A stretch of 64,000 nt of DNA, taken from the NCBI RefSeq assembly GCF_038396675.1, contig NC_088934.1, forward strand, positions 43,954,001-44,018,000, in the 5' to 3' direction. Shown here in pieces: positions 39,501 through 56,600 of the stretch; the first letter of the stretch is position 1; the number at the start of each line of letters is the position of its first letter. This DNA is from Hydra vulgaris (lineage: Eukaryota > Cnidaria > Hydrozoa > Anthoathecata > Hydridae). The position numbers were made by a program, and so were the translations under genes. The notes beneath the pieces are model-generated. The model was not told the DNA's origin. It saw nothing but the letters and a program-made list of their open reading frames with translations, and searched no databases.

Positions 39501-41779
39501 TCACAGTAAACGAACAAAGATTATTTCAAGTTGAGACAAATGCGGTATTAGGGAATATAAGCAAAGGACATCTTGTAATTTGCTTTAAATATGTACTCAA
39601 TCACCATGAGACAAAAACTGTAGCTAGCAATCGGAAATATATTTTAAAAAAAGCTGACTTCGCAGGAATGAACAAATTTTTTACAAATACAGACTGGGTA
39701 AACATTTTTGATGCAATTAATGTCCAGGAGATGTACGACACGCTCATTTTTTATGTTAACGAAGCTTGTCAAAAATATATACCGTGTCACAGCTCGAAAA
39801 ACAGGACTCGTAAAATAATTTTTTGGATTGACAATGAACTAAAAGAACTTGTGAAGAACAAAAGACGAATGAGACATTTAAACTGTTGCACAAATTGGAA
39901 AAACAAAAATATGGTAAACGAATACAAAGCATTGTGTAAAACAATTAAAATTGAAACGAGAAAAGCCAGAAAAAAATACGAACGCGAACTGGTCTACAAA
40001 TCGATTAGAAACAAGAAGATACTATTTAAATATGCGAACGATCAACAAAATGTAAAGAGCTCAATTAAAGCGATAAAAAACGTCGAAGGAAATGTTACAA
40101 ATACGACTAGTGAGATGTTGACATTTTAAACGAAAATTTTCAAAACTCTTTCACTAGAGAGGGCGACCAAGTATTACCAGAATTCGGATCGAGATGTAGA
40201 GGTAAATATTTAGATTTTGACGAGAGTGCAATTAATTACAGTGACGTAGTAACAAGATTAAGCAAATTATCCATTGAGAAATCATGTGGAGTTGATCAAT
40301 TGAGTACTATCATTTTAAAAAATTGCGCTGAAGGACTAGCAATGCCAATCACATTGATATTTATGTCTTCGATTGATAAGAGCGAACTACCTAAGCAATG
40401 GAAATTTGCGGAAAATTGCCCCAATCTTTAAGAACAAAGGCAGTAAGCTGGAAGCGAATAATTATCGACCAGTATCACTGACTTCTGTGCCGTGTAAAAT
40501 TCTGGAGAGCATAATAAAAGACTCACTTTTGGCACATTTTATGAACAATAAATTTTTATCGAAGTGTCAACATGAATTTGTTAAATCTAGATCATGCACG
40601 ACAAATCTCATGGAAACTGTGGATTATTTAACAGAAAATATCGCACTGAATCGTCCGGTAGATGTGGTTTATTTAGACTTTGCGAAAGCTTTTGACACAG
40701 TGCCGCACAAAAGACTCGTTTTAAGATTAAAAGCGTATGGAATTACAGGAAAGCTGCTAAAGTGGTTAGAGGAATTTTTAAAAGATAGAAAGCAACGCGT
40801 AGTCAACGGTGATACTGTTTCGAGCTGGCGCGATATCTACAGCGGAGTTCCGCAGGGATCGGTAATTGGCCCGATATTGTTTGTTTTGTTCATAAATGAC
40901 CTGCCGGATAGAATGCAAAATGTAGCCAAGCTCTATGCAGATGACACCAAAATAATGATCGATGTGAACTCAATAGAGAAAATAAACAGTCTTCAACGAG
41001 ATATAAACAGTGCTTGGGACTGGTCTAAAGAATGGTTAGTGAAATTCAATAAAGAAAAATGCGAAATAATACATTATGGAAGTAACAATCCAAAACACGA
41101 TTATTCTATGGATAATGTTGTCCTAGGACAAACTACTATTCAAAAAGATCTAGGCGTATTATTCTCAGCAAACATGAAATGGAGACAGCAAATTATATCT
41201 TGCAGCTCGAAGGCAAATAAAATGCTGGGAATGATTAAAAACACATTTGTGAAACTGGATGTGCAGACTCTTAAAGTCTTATACATGACGTTTGTTCGCC
41301 CAATAATTGAATTCGCGGTTCCAGTGTGGTCCCCTCAGCTTAAAGGAGAAATAGAACTGCTCGAGAAAGTTCAACACAGGGCTACGAGACTCAATCCGAC
41401 TCTGGCAAAAATGAAATACGAGGAAAGACTGGAGATTCTTGGCCTCAGCCCATTATGTGAACGCAGACTTCGTGGAGATTTGATCCAGACTTATAAGTTA
41501 TTAAATAAGATTGAAAATGTGGACTTTTTAAACGGTTTCAAGCCAAATGATTTTCAATTATCTAGAGGAAACGGTGTCAGGTTTGAACGCGAAAAAACAA
41601 AGTGCAACTTAAGACACTCATTCTTTACTAACAGAATAACAAAACCATGGAATAAACTACCTAAAGATGTAGTCAATGCAAAATCATTAAACAGTTTTAA
41701 AGCACAATTAGACAATTGACACGGCTGTCTAAGTGTGTTATTAATACACACACTCGTCGTCTTCGGGCGGCTACAGCAT

Positions 41780-41908
<129 letters not shown>

Positions 41909-44900
41909 TTAACAAACGACTTTTTAACAATTAACGATTAACAGGCGACTTTTTGCTTAGATTGCAAATTATATGAATCAGGGAAACAAGACAAAGGGAG
42001 TAAAAAACTAGATAAATAAGAATTATTGGAGCACTTAGGAACAGTCACAGTAAAAGGATGAGACTTAATTGAATAACGAGTTACACTAGAAGAAATTTTA
42101 GTAGATTGCGCAAGAGACGCTAGCTCTTTAGAGCAGCGCCCATTATAGTATTTATACAAAAGAGAAAAAAAGCAACATTACGAAAATGTCACAATGGTTG
42201 ATTCGCTGCAAGTGCAGATCCGATTATGTTTACAATGCATTTTTGCAGCTTGTCTAAAAGAGAAAGGGCATCATTCGAAGATCTGCTCTAGATATGGCAA
42301 AAGTATTCCATACAAAAACGGATTTGAGATAAAAATAGAATTCGTAGTGAGAAAGTAGCAAGCACAATAAAGATATGCAACATTAGCAGATGCTAATTTT
42401 GAATTAAATTTGATATATAGTTTCCAGGAAAGATTGGAAGTAAGAGGTAGTCTTAGAAGACAAAAAGTAGAAGACTCATCGAGTGCATTGCCGTTTATAA
42501 ATATAGCAAGATCTAGATTGTTGTGATAACGATTAGCTAAAAAAAATTGAGTTTTATCAGTGGCGGGTGAAATTTAAATTGAGTTAAATTTCATCAGCCA
42601 CTGAGAGCCTCATGCTTTAGCAGAAGTGAGACCCTTTTTAAGCTCAAATCCCGCGTCCAAGTAATATGAGACTATTGGCTTCTTATCAAGACAAATGTAG
42701 ATTAATAGTGTTTAAAAGTGGCTTTTTGTTTTTAAATGTTTGCTACTATAACTATGCTACTTAAGATATTTTAAATTTACACTGTCGTAACACTTTAGTA
42801 ACATTTATTATCATCTAAGTATAATAAATGTTTAATTAACTTATCAAATGGTTTTATATTATGTTTCAGAATCTGTTGTTGAATAGAAAAATACACAATC
42901 GTAAAATGCATATACAAGATAAAATTGAAAATACATTTTTTATTCTAGATAATCCACACGAGTGTTTGAACAATTGAGTGTTTGAACAATCATAAATATA
43001 TTTTAAGCATTCTTTTCTTGCTTAGTCAACTTTTATTGTTTTTTTGATTAAAAGCGAAAAGGTAATATAAAAAACAAATTTATTAAACTTAAGTCATAAT
43101 GACTAAGAGTTTGATGTCTTGTTAATGAATTCAGCTTTTATCCAATTAGCCTCACTCTACCCTACCTGCGATATTGGATATAGAAAAACTTTTTGTCAAT
43201 TCCATCACTTTAGGAGCCGACATGGTAGGCGGCACATTAAACCATTGCCATTGATTTAGTATCAATATTTTCTTTTTCTACTACGTTAAATTTTTTGTTA
43301 CTAATATCAGATAGTATAATTTTTAACATTAAAACTGTTTGAAGGTTGCTTGAAAGTTGCTTAAAAGTTGCTTGAAAACTGCTTGAAGGTTGCTTGAAAG
43401 TTGCTTGAAAGTTGCTTGAAAGTTGCTTGAAAGTTGCTTGAAAGTTGCTTGAAAGTTGCTTGAAAATTGCTTGAAAGTTGCTTGAAAGTTGCTTGAAAGT
43501 TGCTTGGAAGTTGCTTGGAAGTTGCTTGAAAGTTGCTTGATTCACTATTTGAATTTAAAGCAAAAACTACTGCTCTTTATAGAAGACATTTTTTTTTGGA
43601 AAACTTTCATTTCTCTTCAGGTAAGCTATATAAATACAACTTTGTTGAATAAATATGAATTATACGAATATAAATATATATCAGTAAATGTAAAATATAC
43701 TATTAAGTATTAAATATATATGTTTATAATAGATATATAAAGACATACATAAAAAAAAATTATAACATGATTTCAAATCTGAGTAATATAAATATATAAA
43801 TAAAGTACTTTTTTAAAAAAAAATTTGTAAAATAGTTTTTGGTATGGTAAGTATTAAACCCCGAAAGTAATAACTTTATTAGATTACCTCCATAATGACC
43901 ACATTTAGTATTTTTATACCACAAATGTAGTGGTACTATGATTTTTATTTGATTGATAGTAACACCTAAAATGCCTGGCAACGGTTCATTTTGCATAGTT
44001 ACTAGCTTATAAGCTTGTAACTATGCCACATTAATATTGGTCTAGTTTATAACATTGATGCTTTAAGAAAGTTTACTCATAAGTAAACTTTCTTAAAGCA
44101 TCAATGTTATAAACAAGACTAATATTTATGTGGCAGTCTGATTAAAAATTTTTTTATGCATTTTAAAAATTTAACACATTCCCAATTACTAATTTTAAGT
44201 ATTTTTATGCAGTTCCAGGGCTCTATTTTTTATTTCATGCAACTACTACATAATCCATATAAAAAGGAACCTAAAGCTTCAACCTTTTTGTGTATATAAT
44301 AATATAAAAATATTGATTTAAAATTATTTTTCGAACCAAAACTCATATATTCTAATAATTGTAAACTAGCTTTAGCATTTTTATCTTTACCATCTTGTAG
44401 CAAACTACAACCTGATGCAAACAATAGTTCTTAAGATGAATATGATGCAACGAATAGCGTCAATCTTCTTTTCTTTGTTTTACTATTTAAAGTATCAAAA
44501 TTCACCTGGAGCCTGCCAGATACTACAGTTGCATAAAAGCGGAGTTTTCTTTATCAATGGAAGCAGTTAGTAGAATTTTCTTATTATTAATTACAAATTG
44601 AACTGATATCGGTTTATTTTGCAACCATTGTTTGTTATACTCTTTAAAACGAACTTTAGAGCTTCTGAATATATACCTTTGTCAAAGATGCTTTATAAAA
44701 TTAGACAGGTTATTATTTGCAGTTAACTTTATGTCATTTACAACTGCATCCAAAATTTTAGGATTAGTTAAGTTTGAGTTTTCTTGTATTATATATAAAT
44801 AAATATCAATATTTTTCATGTTTTAACTATATAAATATGAACTACATTTACAATATCTTATAAATAGGTATTTTAAGATGTATTAATATTAAAACAAGTT

Positions 44901-47821
44901 TGTAAAACTAATCTAGTCTTGCTGAAACCCAATTATTACATAACCATTTAGAATAAAGTACATGTTTTCGCTACATAACTCTAAAAACTGTAATCGTCTT
45001 TTTGTGTCGATTGTAAAGCGCTCAAAAAAGTTTTACTATAGTAGTCAATTACTAAAATATAAAAAATGATTAACAAAAAGCTTGACAAAAAAAAAGAATA
45101 TTAGTTGTTTGCCAAAAAAACTAATTATAAATGACTGTGAAATTATTAGCGACGCAATAGTTGCTAATTCGTTTAACCATGCATTTGTTAGCACAAGTTT
45201 AGCATCAAAAATAAAAAGAAGTAAAACTTGCTTCAAATCATACCTAAACTCTAATAATAATACAATGGTAAATAATATGCTAACAGAAACAGCTTGATGC
45301 CATTTACTTACTAAAACCAAATAAAGGTAATGGAGTTGATGATGTAAGCAGTAAAGTAGTAATTAAATCAATGCCTTATTTAAAAACCCCGCTTTTGCAT
45401 ATATAATTACGCTCTCTTTAGAATAAGGAATCCTTCCCAATAAACTTAAAGTTGCAAGGGTAATACCTATACTAAAATCAGAAGATGAGACTAGTCTCTC
45501 CAATTACATCACCATACTATCATGCTTTTCAAAGTTATTAGAACACATGTATAAAAGATTGTATTACTTTTTAAATGCAAACAATATTTTCTATAGTAAG
45601 CAATTTGGGTTTAAAAAGAGGCACTCTACTGATCAGGCTATTGTTCATCTTGTTCATGATATCTTAAAATCATTTGATGAAAATAAATATACATTTGGTG
45701 TGTGAAGGTAAAACGACCAATATGAACATAGCATGTGTGGTTCCTCAGGGATCTATATTAGGACCACTCCCATTTCTCATTTTTATTAATGATTTAAGCA
45801 AAGCTTGTACTGAACCACATACACTTTTATTTGCAGATGACACAAATCTATTTTATGCACATAATGATATAAATATTCTGTTTAAGTCAGTAACAAAGAG
45901 CTATTAAATCTTTCTGAATAGTTTAATGCAAACAAATTGTCTCTAAACGTAACCAAAACAAAATAAACTTTTTTCCATCGCTTTCATGACCGAGATAAAA
46001 TTCCTTTCAAACTTCCAAAACTTTGTATTGCCAATCAGGACATGAAAAGAGAAACCACTTTAATATTTCTCGGCGTGCTTCTTGATGAAAATGTGACGTG
46101 GAGAGACACATACAATATCTCGAAAATACAATCTCAAGGAACATAGACCTGCTTTGCAGAGCAAAACCTTTTTTAAATCCAACTTACTTGAAGCTTTTAT
46201 ATTTCTCGTTCATTCATTGCCATCTTAATTACGAAAACATTGCTTGGTGCAGTACAAATAAAAATAAAACAAAAAACTATTTAATAAACAAAAGCATGCA
46301 ATCAAAATCATTTCCAATGTGGGCCGTTATACACACTCCCTAGCATTATTTGTTAATTCAAATATATTGAACGTTTATAAATTAAATTTTTATCAAATTG
46401 TTATATTTATGTTCAAATTTATCTCCTAAAATATTTTACCCACTATTCAAAATAAATCAGAACAGATATCTAACCAGATTTTCAAATAACAGTTATATTC
46501 AACCCAAAAGCAATTTTGCGGCGACTAAATTTTCAATTTCTATTAGATAGCCAAAATTACGGAATAAAATAATAACTATTGAACTTAAAACAATAGCTAC
46601 GCTTAATGAGTTTAAAAACAAATTGAAGCAAAAGTGATTGATGAACGACGTAGCGCTCAGCTTTTTCTAAAGTTTTAGTAGTTGCTACTGTTAAACTTAC
46701 CCAACAATTAGAGGTTTGTCATTGTCGGTTTGACGATCTTAGAAAAGGACCTTCCCGCTTTTTATTGCTTCAATTGTTTGTTTGTTTTTTAAATTATGAT
46801 TTATAAGAGTTATTTAGATATTTCAAAGTATATGCTAATGTAAAAGGAATACTTCAGGATAATGCGTATTTGCTTGCATGCTTTTTGGTAATATAGTTTC
46901 GTTGTACTAATTCTTTCTTTTTCTTTTTTTTTAATTTTTCTTAACCAATACAGAAACAAAAAGTTAAAGTAGGACATTAAGACCTATGGTTTTTATACTC
47001 AATTATATAAGTGAAATTTTAACTAAAAAGAGTACTTAAAATACGTCGTCATTTGACATCATTTTATTTGACATAACTTACGCGCAAAATAGTGTTGTAA
47101 TAACTCACTTGAAAAATAATACTTGATTTTATTAAACTATGCAATAAAAAGAGAGGTTTTTTTTCAACTTTTTTTTAAAAAAGCTTTTCATTATACAGCT
47201 TAGAAGTATAAGGGATGACAATTACACAAAAATATTTACATTGTACAAAAGCTTAATTTTTAATCTATAAAATGGTACATAATAACGTAATTTTTGAAAA
47301 TGTATTTTTTTTACTTTTGTCCACCACCTGACCCACTGTGTATCTCCGACAAATTGTGTTTTACAACAAACAAGATAGAATACGTATCGCGTGATTAACA
47401 AATTCTTAATTATATATTTAATTGCGCATAAGATGATGTTATCTCTGTTAGCAACAGCCATGTTTTTGTATATAGGACTCTATTTATTATGAATATAGAA
47501 AACGTAATTACTATTTTATCCGTCCATATACCACAATGCATTTTAAAACATTCTTATAGTGGGAACGACGAATTAAAATTATTCAGTTACTATTTTCCAT
47601 CATCATTGCTGAATCTTTTGGTAAGATAGTTTAAATAAGTGATTTATATAAAAATTAAAAGATATAATGTATTTTATATAAATATTTCTATTAATTCAAT
47701 ATACAAAAGAGTAGAGTCAGTTCATCAAGTACGTAACGGAGAATGAAAGGGTCCAGAGAAACGTGATGTCACGCGCTGCAAATTAATAAAATGTATATAT
47801 ATGTATATATACTATGTATTT

Positions 47822-47892
<71 letters not shown>

Positions 47893-47987
47893 AATAGCCA
47901 AAGGTTAAATTAATTATTACTTTATTATTATTTAATGTTATTATTATTTTCATCATTCTAGAAGCAATTATGTTAAAGATAAACTTA

Positions 47988-48087
<100 letters not shown>

Positions 48088-50466
48088 ATAAAGAAGCAAT
48101 GATGTTAATGATCAATATATAAAAGTATACTTTTGAAAATGTAAATCTAAAATACTCGTTTTTCCATTATTTCAAGTAATTTTAACGCGTTATTTTTTAG
48201 CGGTATTAGGCAACAACAACAACAACAAAAAAACTTTGGCTTTATCAGTCTACTTCTTATAAAAAGTCTATTTCTTATAAAAATATTTTTTGTAACATTT
48301 TTTGTAACAAATATTCCTACGTGGTGCTCCTTGATAAGACCGATAGGTCTTCTTGGAGCTTCTAAGTAAACAAAAAATTAATATTTGTTTTGGAGAGATA
48401 GATAAGAGATTATACTATAACTTTTATATAGTTTGTGTAAAATCTTGTTTTTTTTAAAGTTAGCTCAAACATTAATTATCGAGAAATTCAAATAAATGAG
48501 AAAAACATTTGTAATTTTCAAGATTTTTGTGACAACAGTCATTTTACACATTTTTACAAATTCAGTTTACCGTATCAAAATTTTTAATTTGTGTTATTAG
48601 CCATTTGAAAATATTAATCTTCAACAATTGAAAAACAACAAACCATTTATTTGAAAGTAAAACTAAATTATAATCAAGGAAACCATGATAATAGCATCTA
48701 TTAATGATAAACATTCTTTCATTATCCCCACTATTCAAAATGCAATGGTAAATAAATTCTCAAATTTATTTATTTTAAATTACTTTAATTTCAATCAATT
48801 TTTGAGAATTTATTTTAGAAAACTTGAGAATTTTTTTTTTTACTTTAATTTAGACACGGATCAAAGATCTTGCGTGTGTTAATGTTTATAATAAGAGAGA
48901 GTGCTTTGCAAATATTGCAGTGATTACTGGAAATAAAACTAAAAGGTGTGCTTCACTACATAATAAAATATTCATAATACAAACTTTGAATACTACAGTA
49001 CTGAAAGTTAAAATATGTTGATTAATATAAATTTAGTTTACAAATAGAAATATTATAAAACTCAATAACTTGTATTACCGTAACATCGAACGGGGAGAGG
49101 GAAGAAAAAACAAACTTTGAGTTATTACCACTTGACCACCACTACCACCACTTATTTATTTTAAATTTACTCTAACTAAATTAACACAAAATAAAAACGC
49201 TTCGGAAAAAAATATTTCTAAAATTATTACACCCGAAGGACACCATCCCCTTGCAGTAACCGAAAGCGAAGTTTTTTACTTTATGCGCAAAATAAAAAAC
49301 TTATGCGACAATATCTAAAATAAACCAATCGGTGTTGTAAAATACAAGATGCAAATACAGCTTCTTTTCCACCCACTTTTAAATTTAATTATTGAGTTAT
49401 TATATGAAATGGCATATTATCCCATTTTTCTCTCTACATAACTGTTTTCAGAAAATTTTACTGAGAAAAAAAAATATTTATGTAAATTCGTAAAAGTTCG
49501 TAAAAAAACAATACGCAAAAAACACAAAAAACTTGATATAAAAAGCTACAAAACTCGTCATTTAACAATCTTACGATAAAAAACATTCGCAAGCTTTAAA
49601 CAAAAAAACAAAAACCACAACTTCAAAAAACAAGTGAATTTGCTAAAAACCAAACCTCGCGGAGCGGATATAAATAAACGGAGTCTCTATTCGCACGTAA
49701 AAAAACTAGCGAACAGACTATATTTAAAGATAATCTATTTGCACGTTTTATTAAAAAAAATGGTGAGTCTATTCCCACCCATGTGCGACTCACCATTGAC
49801 TATTTCTTTTTATTGTCTATTCGCACTTAGAAAAAAACATATAGCATTAAATAGTACTTATAACATTAAAATCACTCAAAATCAGAACGAACGCCACACT
49901 ATATTTGTACGTGTAAGTTTCATGTGGGCCACTTGTGGAAGTTACGTGCAAACCATAAGCTTACCACTCTCCTTTATGTGATGACAAATTTTAACAAAAA
50001 GTTATGTTAGATAATAACACTAATTAAATTAATATTCATTAAAAAATCCACTTAAATAAAAATTAATAAAAACTATTAAAGTTGTAAACCGCGTGATGTC
50101 ATGGAATAAACCGCGGATGTCATGGAATATTTATGCAAATCACAAATTACTGTTTTCATAGTTGAAAAATTTGATTACAATTCAAAATGCAGCGAATTCG
50201 TGTGCTTTTTATGTAAGGTCAGGTGATATATCATAAACTCGATAAGAATTTCACACGTTTGTTCCACTTATAAACATTATGGTCACACGTGAAATCATAA
50301 TTACTATTTTTATAATTAAAAATATGATTTAAATTTCCAATGCAGCAAGTTCGTGTGCTTTTTATTTTTTTTGTTTGCTTTTTAGGTCAGATTATTTACA
50401 TAAACTAAATTAGAATTTCACACGTTCATTTCACTTATATATGTATATTTATGTTGATGATTTATG

Positions 50467-50626
<160 letters not shown>

Positions 50627-53600
50627 CAACTTGTTTATGATTTAATTTTTTTTTACTTATACACCATGTGATCACATGTGGGCCACATATACTTTTCATG
50701 TCGGGTTGTTCTACGCGAAATCGCTTTCTTACAAAATTTTCATGCTGTTTAACAAAATCAGAACATTCTGCAATAAATTCACTTTGTGAATCATTGGAGA
50801 ATCATACTTGCATTCTTTTGTACTTTTTTGTTACTCAAAAAGTTTTCATTATTTGAGTCATTAATGCCTAGTGAAGATCCCTGGAAAGCAAGAAAACAAT
50901 TGTTTTTATACTTTTATCCTTAAATAAGCATTATTTCAATAGTTATTCTCAAAATTTGGTATTATTTGTCTGATTCCACTTTATTGATCATTTAATAAAA
51001 CTACCAATAACGCGGACGTTTTTACAGCGTCCTACGTCACAAGTCCGTAGGATGTTCTCAAGACGTCCAGCAGAGAATCTGTGTCCGCTGGGGTCTTGCA
51101 TTGACAAAGTTTCTAACCCACTTCATGCTAGATAAATATCTCTATTTCTTCATCCTTTTCATGATCTGCAATCCTGTTACATAACTTTCGCCAAGTACCA
51201 CTGGCTGGTCAGCCTTCAACTGTAGTTGATTCAAATTTGGAAGCAGTACTTAGAACAAACGCTGTTTTAAAATAAAAAGAAAAGCAATATAAAGAAACAT
51301 TTTGCTCTAGACAAGTTGGGAACGCTGCTCTGCATCAATGTTTCAAAACTTTTATATATCTTCCAGAAAATTTTGATTATTACAATCTTTCGGCAACTTG
51401 AAAGGTAAGTTAAAATGACCGCTGGTAAAAAAACTATTTATTTCTGATTCAGAAGGAAATTCTGCTATGATGAATCTAATATCAAGTCTTGTACTTAATT
51501 GGTGAAGTGAAACACTACTTAATTTAAAATTTTCTTTAACAAAAAGATTCGGTTATGAATTATTAACTATGAATTATTAAGTTCATCATATTTTTCAGTT
51601 ATTTTTTAGCTACTAGGGGAGAGTGGAGTAATGGCGAACCATCATATTTGTCAGTTGTTTTTTAGCTACTAGGGGAGAATGGGGTAATGGCAAACCATCA
51701 TATTTGTTAGTTGCTTTCTAGCTACAAGGCAAAAGTGGGGTAATGGATAATTTCAAACATGGTCAAAACAGCATAATAGAATGATATATTGGGAAAATTC
51801 TTTTTACCTGCTGAGAGGGAATCCCATGTTCAGTTCCAGACGTGCAATAGTGTAACGAAGCTGCATTTGTGGTTTACAATAATTTGATCTTTACTTTTCT
51901 CTTTAATTTCACTACTTTAATTTATTTAAAGTAGTGAAATTAAAACAGTTCTTTAATTTCTCTACTTTAACTTCATGCAACTTTTTTCTTGAGTAACATT
52001 CTAATTGTAGCTACAATGGAAACCACACCTTTTGTTTTTGTTGTTTCTATGTTATGTTATGTTGTCGTTACTATGGATATAGTAGAACCACACCTTTTGT
52101 TTTTGTCGTTTCATGGTATAATTTTTTCACTTGATTATTAAAATTAGCATTTTATTCGTTATTACACGTAGGTAGGGTTCCAAACACCAATCGTTTTATT
52201 TTTGCCCTAATTTTTTGTTATGTAATAAGATTTTTAAAAATTGGTTTTGATGGTTTGTGGCTTAGTGACTAATTGATTAACTAAGTTTGTGACTAATTGA
52301 TCACTTATTACTATCTTTATTTTTTTTCAATTTTATTTATATAGAAATCCCTAGAAATCCTTACAGTCTTATCATAGAGCACCACAAATGAGCATTTAAT
52401 TCGATTACACTTCTTGAGTAATGTCAAGACGCAAGATCAGACTAAAAGACGAGCATATCATCGTGATTTTGGAATAAATAGATAAGTCGCTTTTTTAAAC
52501 ATTATTTCACATAAACTTTGGAATTTATGTTTTTGTTCGTAAAAAATGGTTGAGTTTTGAGACTACACGAACAGTCTTGCTTCGTTCTTTTTTGGTTACA
52601 TAAAATTGCCGATCTGGGAGCTTCAAGCAGGCAAAGTCTACAGCAGATTTGATCTTCAAAATTATCTTGTTGCAATTATTGACCGTGTTTTTAACCTTCG
52701 CTAAATCGCTGTTGTTATTCCTGAATGTCTTCTTCGTATTGTAGCAATATCTTCTTTTGAATTCTTGGATTATCGATTTGCAAGCACCATTTCTTTTTCC
52801 AATTGATTCTATAGTAACGGACCTTAGATTGATTTAAACCTGAAATTTTGGATGATATTAGTTGAACACGATGAAATTCAGCACCCTTTGATTGTTAACT
52901 ACTTAAAAACTACTTAATAACTAAAAAGTATTATCATAAATAAAATAATTAAATATTATTGCATTTATGCAACAAAATTGCAAAAAGCTTTGGAGTTTTA
53001 TATAAAGCAAGAAGTGTTTTAAACAAACATTCATTAACTCAACTATATTACTCTTTTATACACTGTCATATTAATTATGCTAATACTGCATGGGGTAGTA
53101 CCCATAAAAGTAAATTAAAGCCACTTTATTGTCAGCAAAAGCATATTGCACGTCTTATAAATTTCAAAAATCGTTTTACTCACTCAAGGCCACTTTTATT
53201 TAACATGAATGTTTTTAATATATATCAAGTAAATGTTTATAATGTTCTTTGTTTTATGTTTAAATGTAAAACCAACTCATCTCCAGCTTCCTTTTTTGAT
53301 TTATATTCTTTAAAAGAAAAAAATAAATATTCTTTAAGAAATGATAATTTTATTACACAACCAAAATTTCAAACAAACTTTGGTAAATTTTGCATTTCTT
53401 TTCGTGGAGCTTTTTTATGGAACCAAATAATTTAAAAAAATTTTGATTTTTCTCATGAATGGAATTATTATATGTTCAAAAGAAAACTAAAAAAAGTAAT
53501 TTTCTCCATTGAAAATATTTTTATATACTTTTAATTGTACCCAGTTTTGTCATCACTCATTTATATTTTACTTTTATACAATATTGATTTAAAGTTTTTG

Positions 53601-56600
53601 TGAGAAATTATATTTAAACACCATTATTTGAATTTTGTTAAAAGTTGCACTGACATTATTTGTACAGTAGTCATTTATTATTTACTTGTTTACTTTAATT
53701 TTTATTTTAATTCGTAATATTTGTAAATAATTTGTATCACGAACGGAAAAGTTTAAAATTTGTATTTATTTATTTTATTTATATTTACTAAGTTCAAAGT
53801 TCTTCAACAGCGGTTCTCGGTGACAAGACCTGTATGGTCTTTGAGTTTCCGCGTTCTTTATCTTTATTCTTTATTTTTATTTATTTATTTTTAACGATTT
53901 CTTTGCATGTAATTTTTCTTATTGATATGTTTGTAAATATTGTGTTAAATATTGTAATAAAGAACAAACAAAAACAAAAAAAACAAAAAAAACTAAAAAG
54001 TACTTAGATATTAGGAATGTAAACCCAATCATAAAAAAAAACTGCAAGGAGATCTATTGATGGAGAAACTAAAGTTTTCTTCGTCGTTCAATAAAGCTAT
54101 AAAAACTATTAAACCGAGAAAAATTATGCATAACTGAAGACGATGAAACCTATTGCAAAAAGGGCTCTTCACAATTACCAGGCCAGCAATGCTTTTTCTC
54201 AGTTTTATATATTCAAGAATATATAAAACTGAAAAATTTGCTCTCAAATTTCTATATGGCTAGCAATCTTGTTCTGCGGTTTAAAAAGTACACCATACAT
54301 TACTCCTGTGGTTTGAATAGTGCACCAGACATTGCTGATAAAACTTTAAACGCGGATTTGTACGTAAAAAAATTCATAAAGAAACGCCTTTTGTCATATA
54401 TTAAAAAGCATGATATGCCCACAATATTTAGTCTGATTTGGCTAAAATCTACTACTCCAAGAATTCTCTAGAATAATATAAAGAATATGACGTCACTTTG
54501 TGCCTAAAGAAGCTACCATGTCGGCATTTAGTCTGAAAAAGACGTTTTTGAACGTTTAAATTACGTCTTTTTAAGACTAAATGCTAACTGAGAAATCCTT
54601 TAAATTGTCCTGAGCAGCGAGATGTTTAACATTGTTTATCAATTATAAAAAGAACTTGGCTGAAAAGCAAGAAATAAGTTTCAGATAAGAAAAAAAAAAA
54701 ACTCAAAGCAAGATACAGCAGATAATTTCAAGTACTCGGTTAATACAAAAAGTTAAATGTAAGCGTCCAATAAAAAAATGTAAAAAATTATTGAATAGAT
54801 AAGTAATTTATATAATTTCGTTTTGTCAAAAAATTACAAAAATCTGTTAAGTGGTTTTTAACAATTAAAGAAATTTCATAGTGTTCAAGCGATATTTGAA
54901 AGCAAACTATAGTTTCAAGGAAAATGTTTACGAAAAAATGTTTGAAAATATTTATTCGTAAATGTTAATATAAATTAAATTTAGCGATAAAAGAGTTAAT
55001 CGTTGATGAAAAGTAATACATTATTAAAAATATTTAGGAGAAGGTTTACTAATTGATGTATATTAAAAGAAATACATTATGTAAATTTCGAGGGGAAGGT
55101 TTATTCATTGCTATATATTAAAATAATTAATCAGTCAACGATTGAATTTTGCGGAAATTATGTGCTCCACATATCAGGGGCGGATATAGACCATCTAGTT
55201 AAGAAAGGAGGGAGGGTTTATTTAAAGGTTTTTTTATTTCAGTGAATCCATACCATCCAGAAAGAAAGGAGGGGGAGGGAAATTTTTGATTCGGCCATTA
55301 TTTAAACTCAAACCCTTGAAAATTCCGTTCCGCATCTCCGTATTTTACTAATGTCCTCTTTTATTTACTAATGTAGGAATACCAATGCAAACTCTTCAAT
55401 TCAAATTTCAACGCAAAATTATAAGAATATAAAATTTTAAGATTATGCGTTGAACTTTAAATAGACACTTATGCTTTTCAACTAATGTTTATACTTTTTA
55501 TAAATTTTTTGTGAATTTCATTTTTTTTAAATTAGTTTTTCTTTCATTTAGCCATGCATGCTTTGTATAGACTTTGGTGTATTTCGTTAGCGTTAAAATG
55601 TTTTGTGTCAATTCAAATTATTCCTACGTTTACAAATTATGAAAAAGCAAAAACTGAGTTGTTTAAACTAATTGAATCAGTTAAAAATGGCCGAGATTTA
55701 CCTATGATTGCTGGTTGTGTTCGTCTTGCATTCCATGATTGTATTGGGAAAGAATATTGTAATGGATGCATTGATCATACACACGCAGGCAATGCTGGGT
55801 TAAAAGTAACAACAGATCGTATTAATGCATTGTACGAAGCATTGTTTAAAGGTAGTATTTCTAGAGCAGACTTTTATGCCTTGGCCGCTGTCGTTGCTTT
55901 AACTAGGTCCACCGCAGATGCTCCAGTAAAATACAAAGGACTAGATTTTTTTAAAGTTGGTAGAAAAGATTGCGACTCTTCTCCAAACGAATTTCAAAGC
56001 GTAACGCCCCCAAGTGGCACTGACGGGACAAATAAAACATTTAAATTTTTTCAAGATAATTTTAACTTTACCGTAAGAAATACAGTAGTAATATTAGGAG
56101 CACACACACTAGGAAGATGCAGTTTAGAAAATACTGGTTTTGTTGGAACTTGGGTTGACGATGAATTTTCAACCGTTGTTAAAGATCCATCCACATTAGC
56201 TCCTACAAGCGTTCTTGACAATGCTTATTATAGAGAAATTATTGATAATTTATCATGGAAACAGGTAACTATTGATGGTATAAAAAAGCAATGGCAGAAG
56301 GAAAACACATTAATACCTAACGATAAATTGCCCGAGGCTAACAGAAGTACATTGCTTTTAAATTCAGATATTACTAATTCTTGGGTCATTGAGCCAACCG
56401 ATGAAAGTGGAACTGTTGCTTGTGCACCAACTTCAACAAATAATACGTGTCAGCACTCGGTTGCTCATAACTACACTGTTGAATTTGCACGTAATAACTC
56501 ATTGTGGGTGATTGAGTTCACAAATGTATTTGGTCGCATGATTGAAATGAATCAAAACGTTTTAAAGGATCGGCCTACATTAAGCAGTCAATGGCGAGTG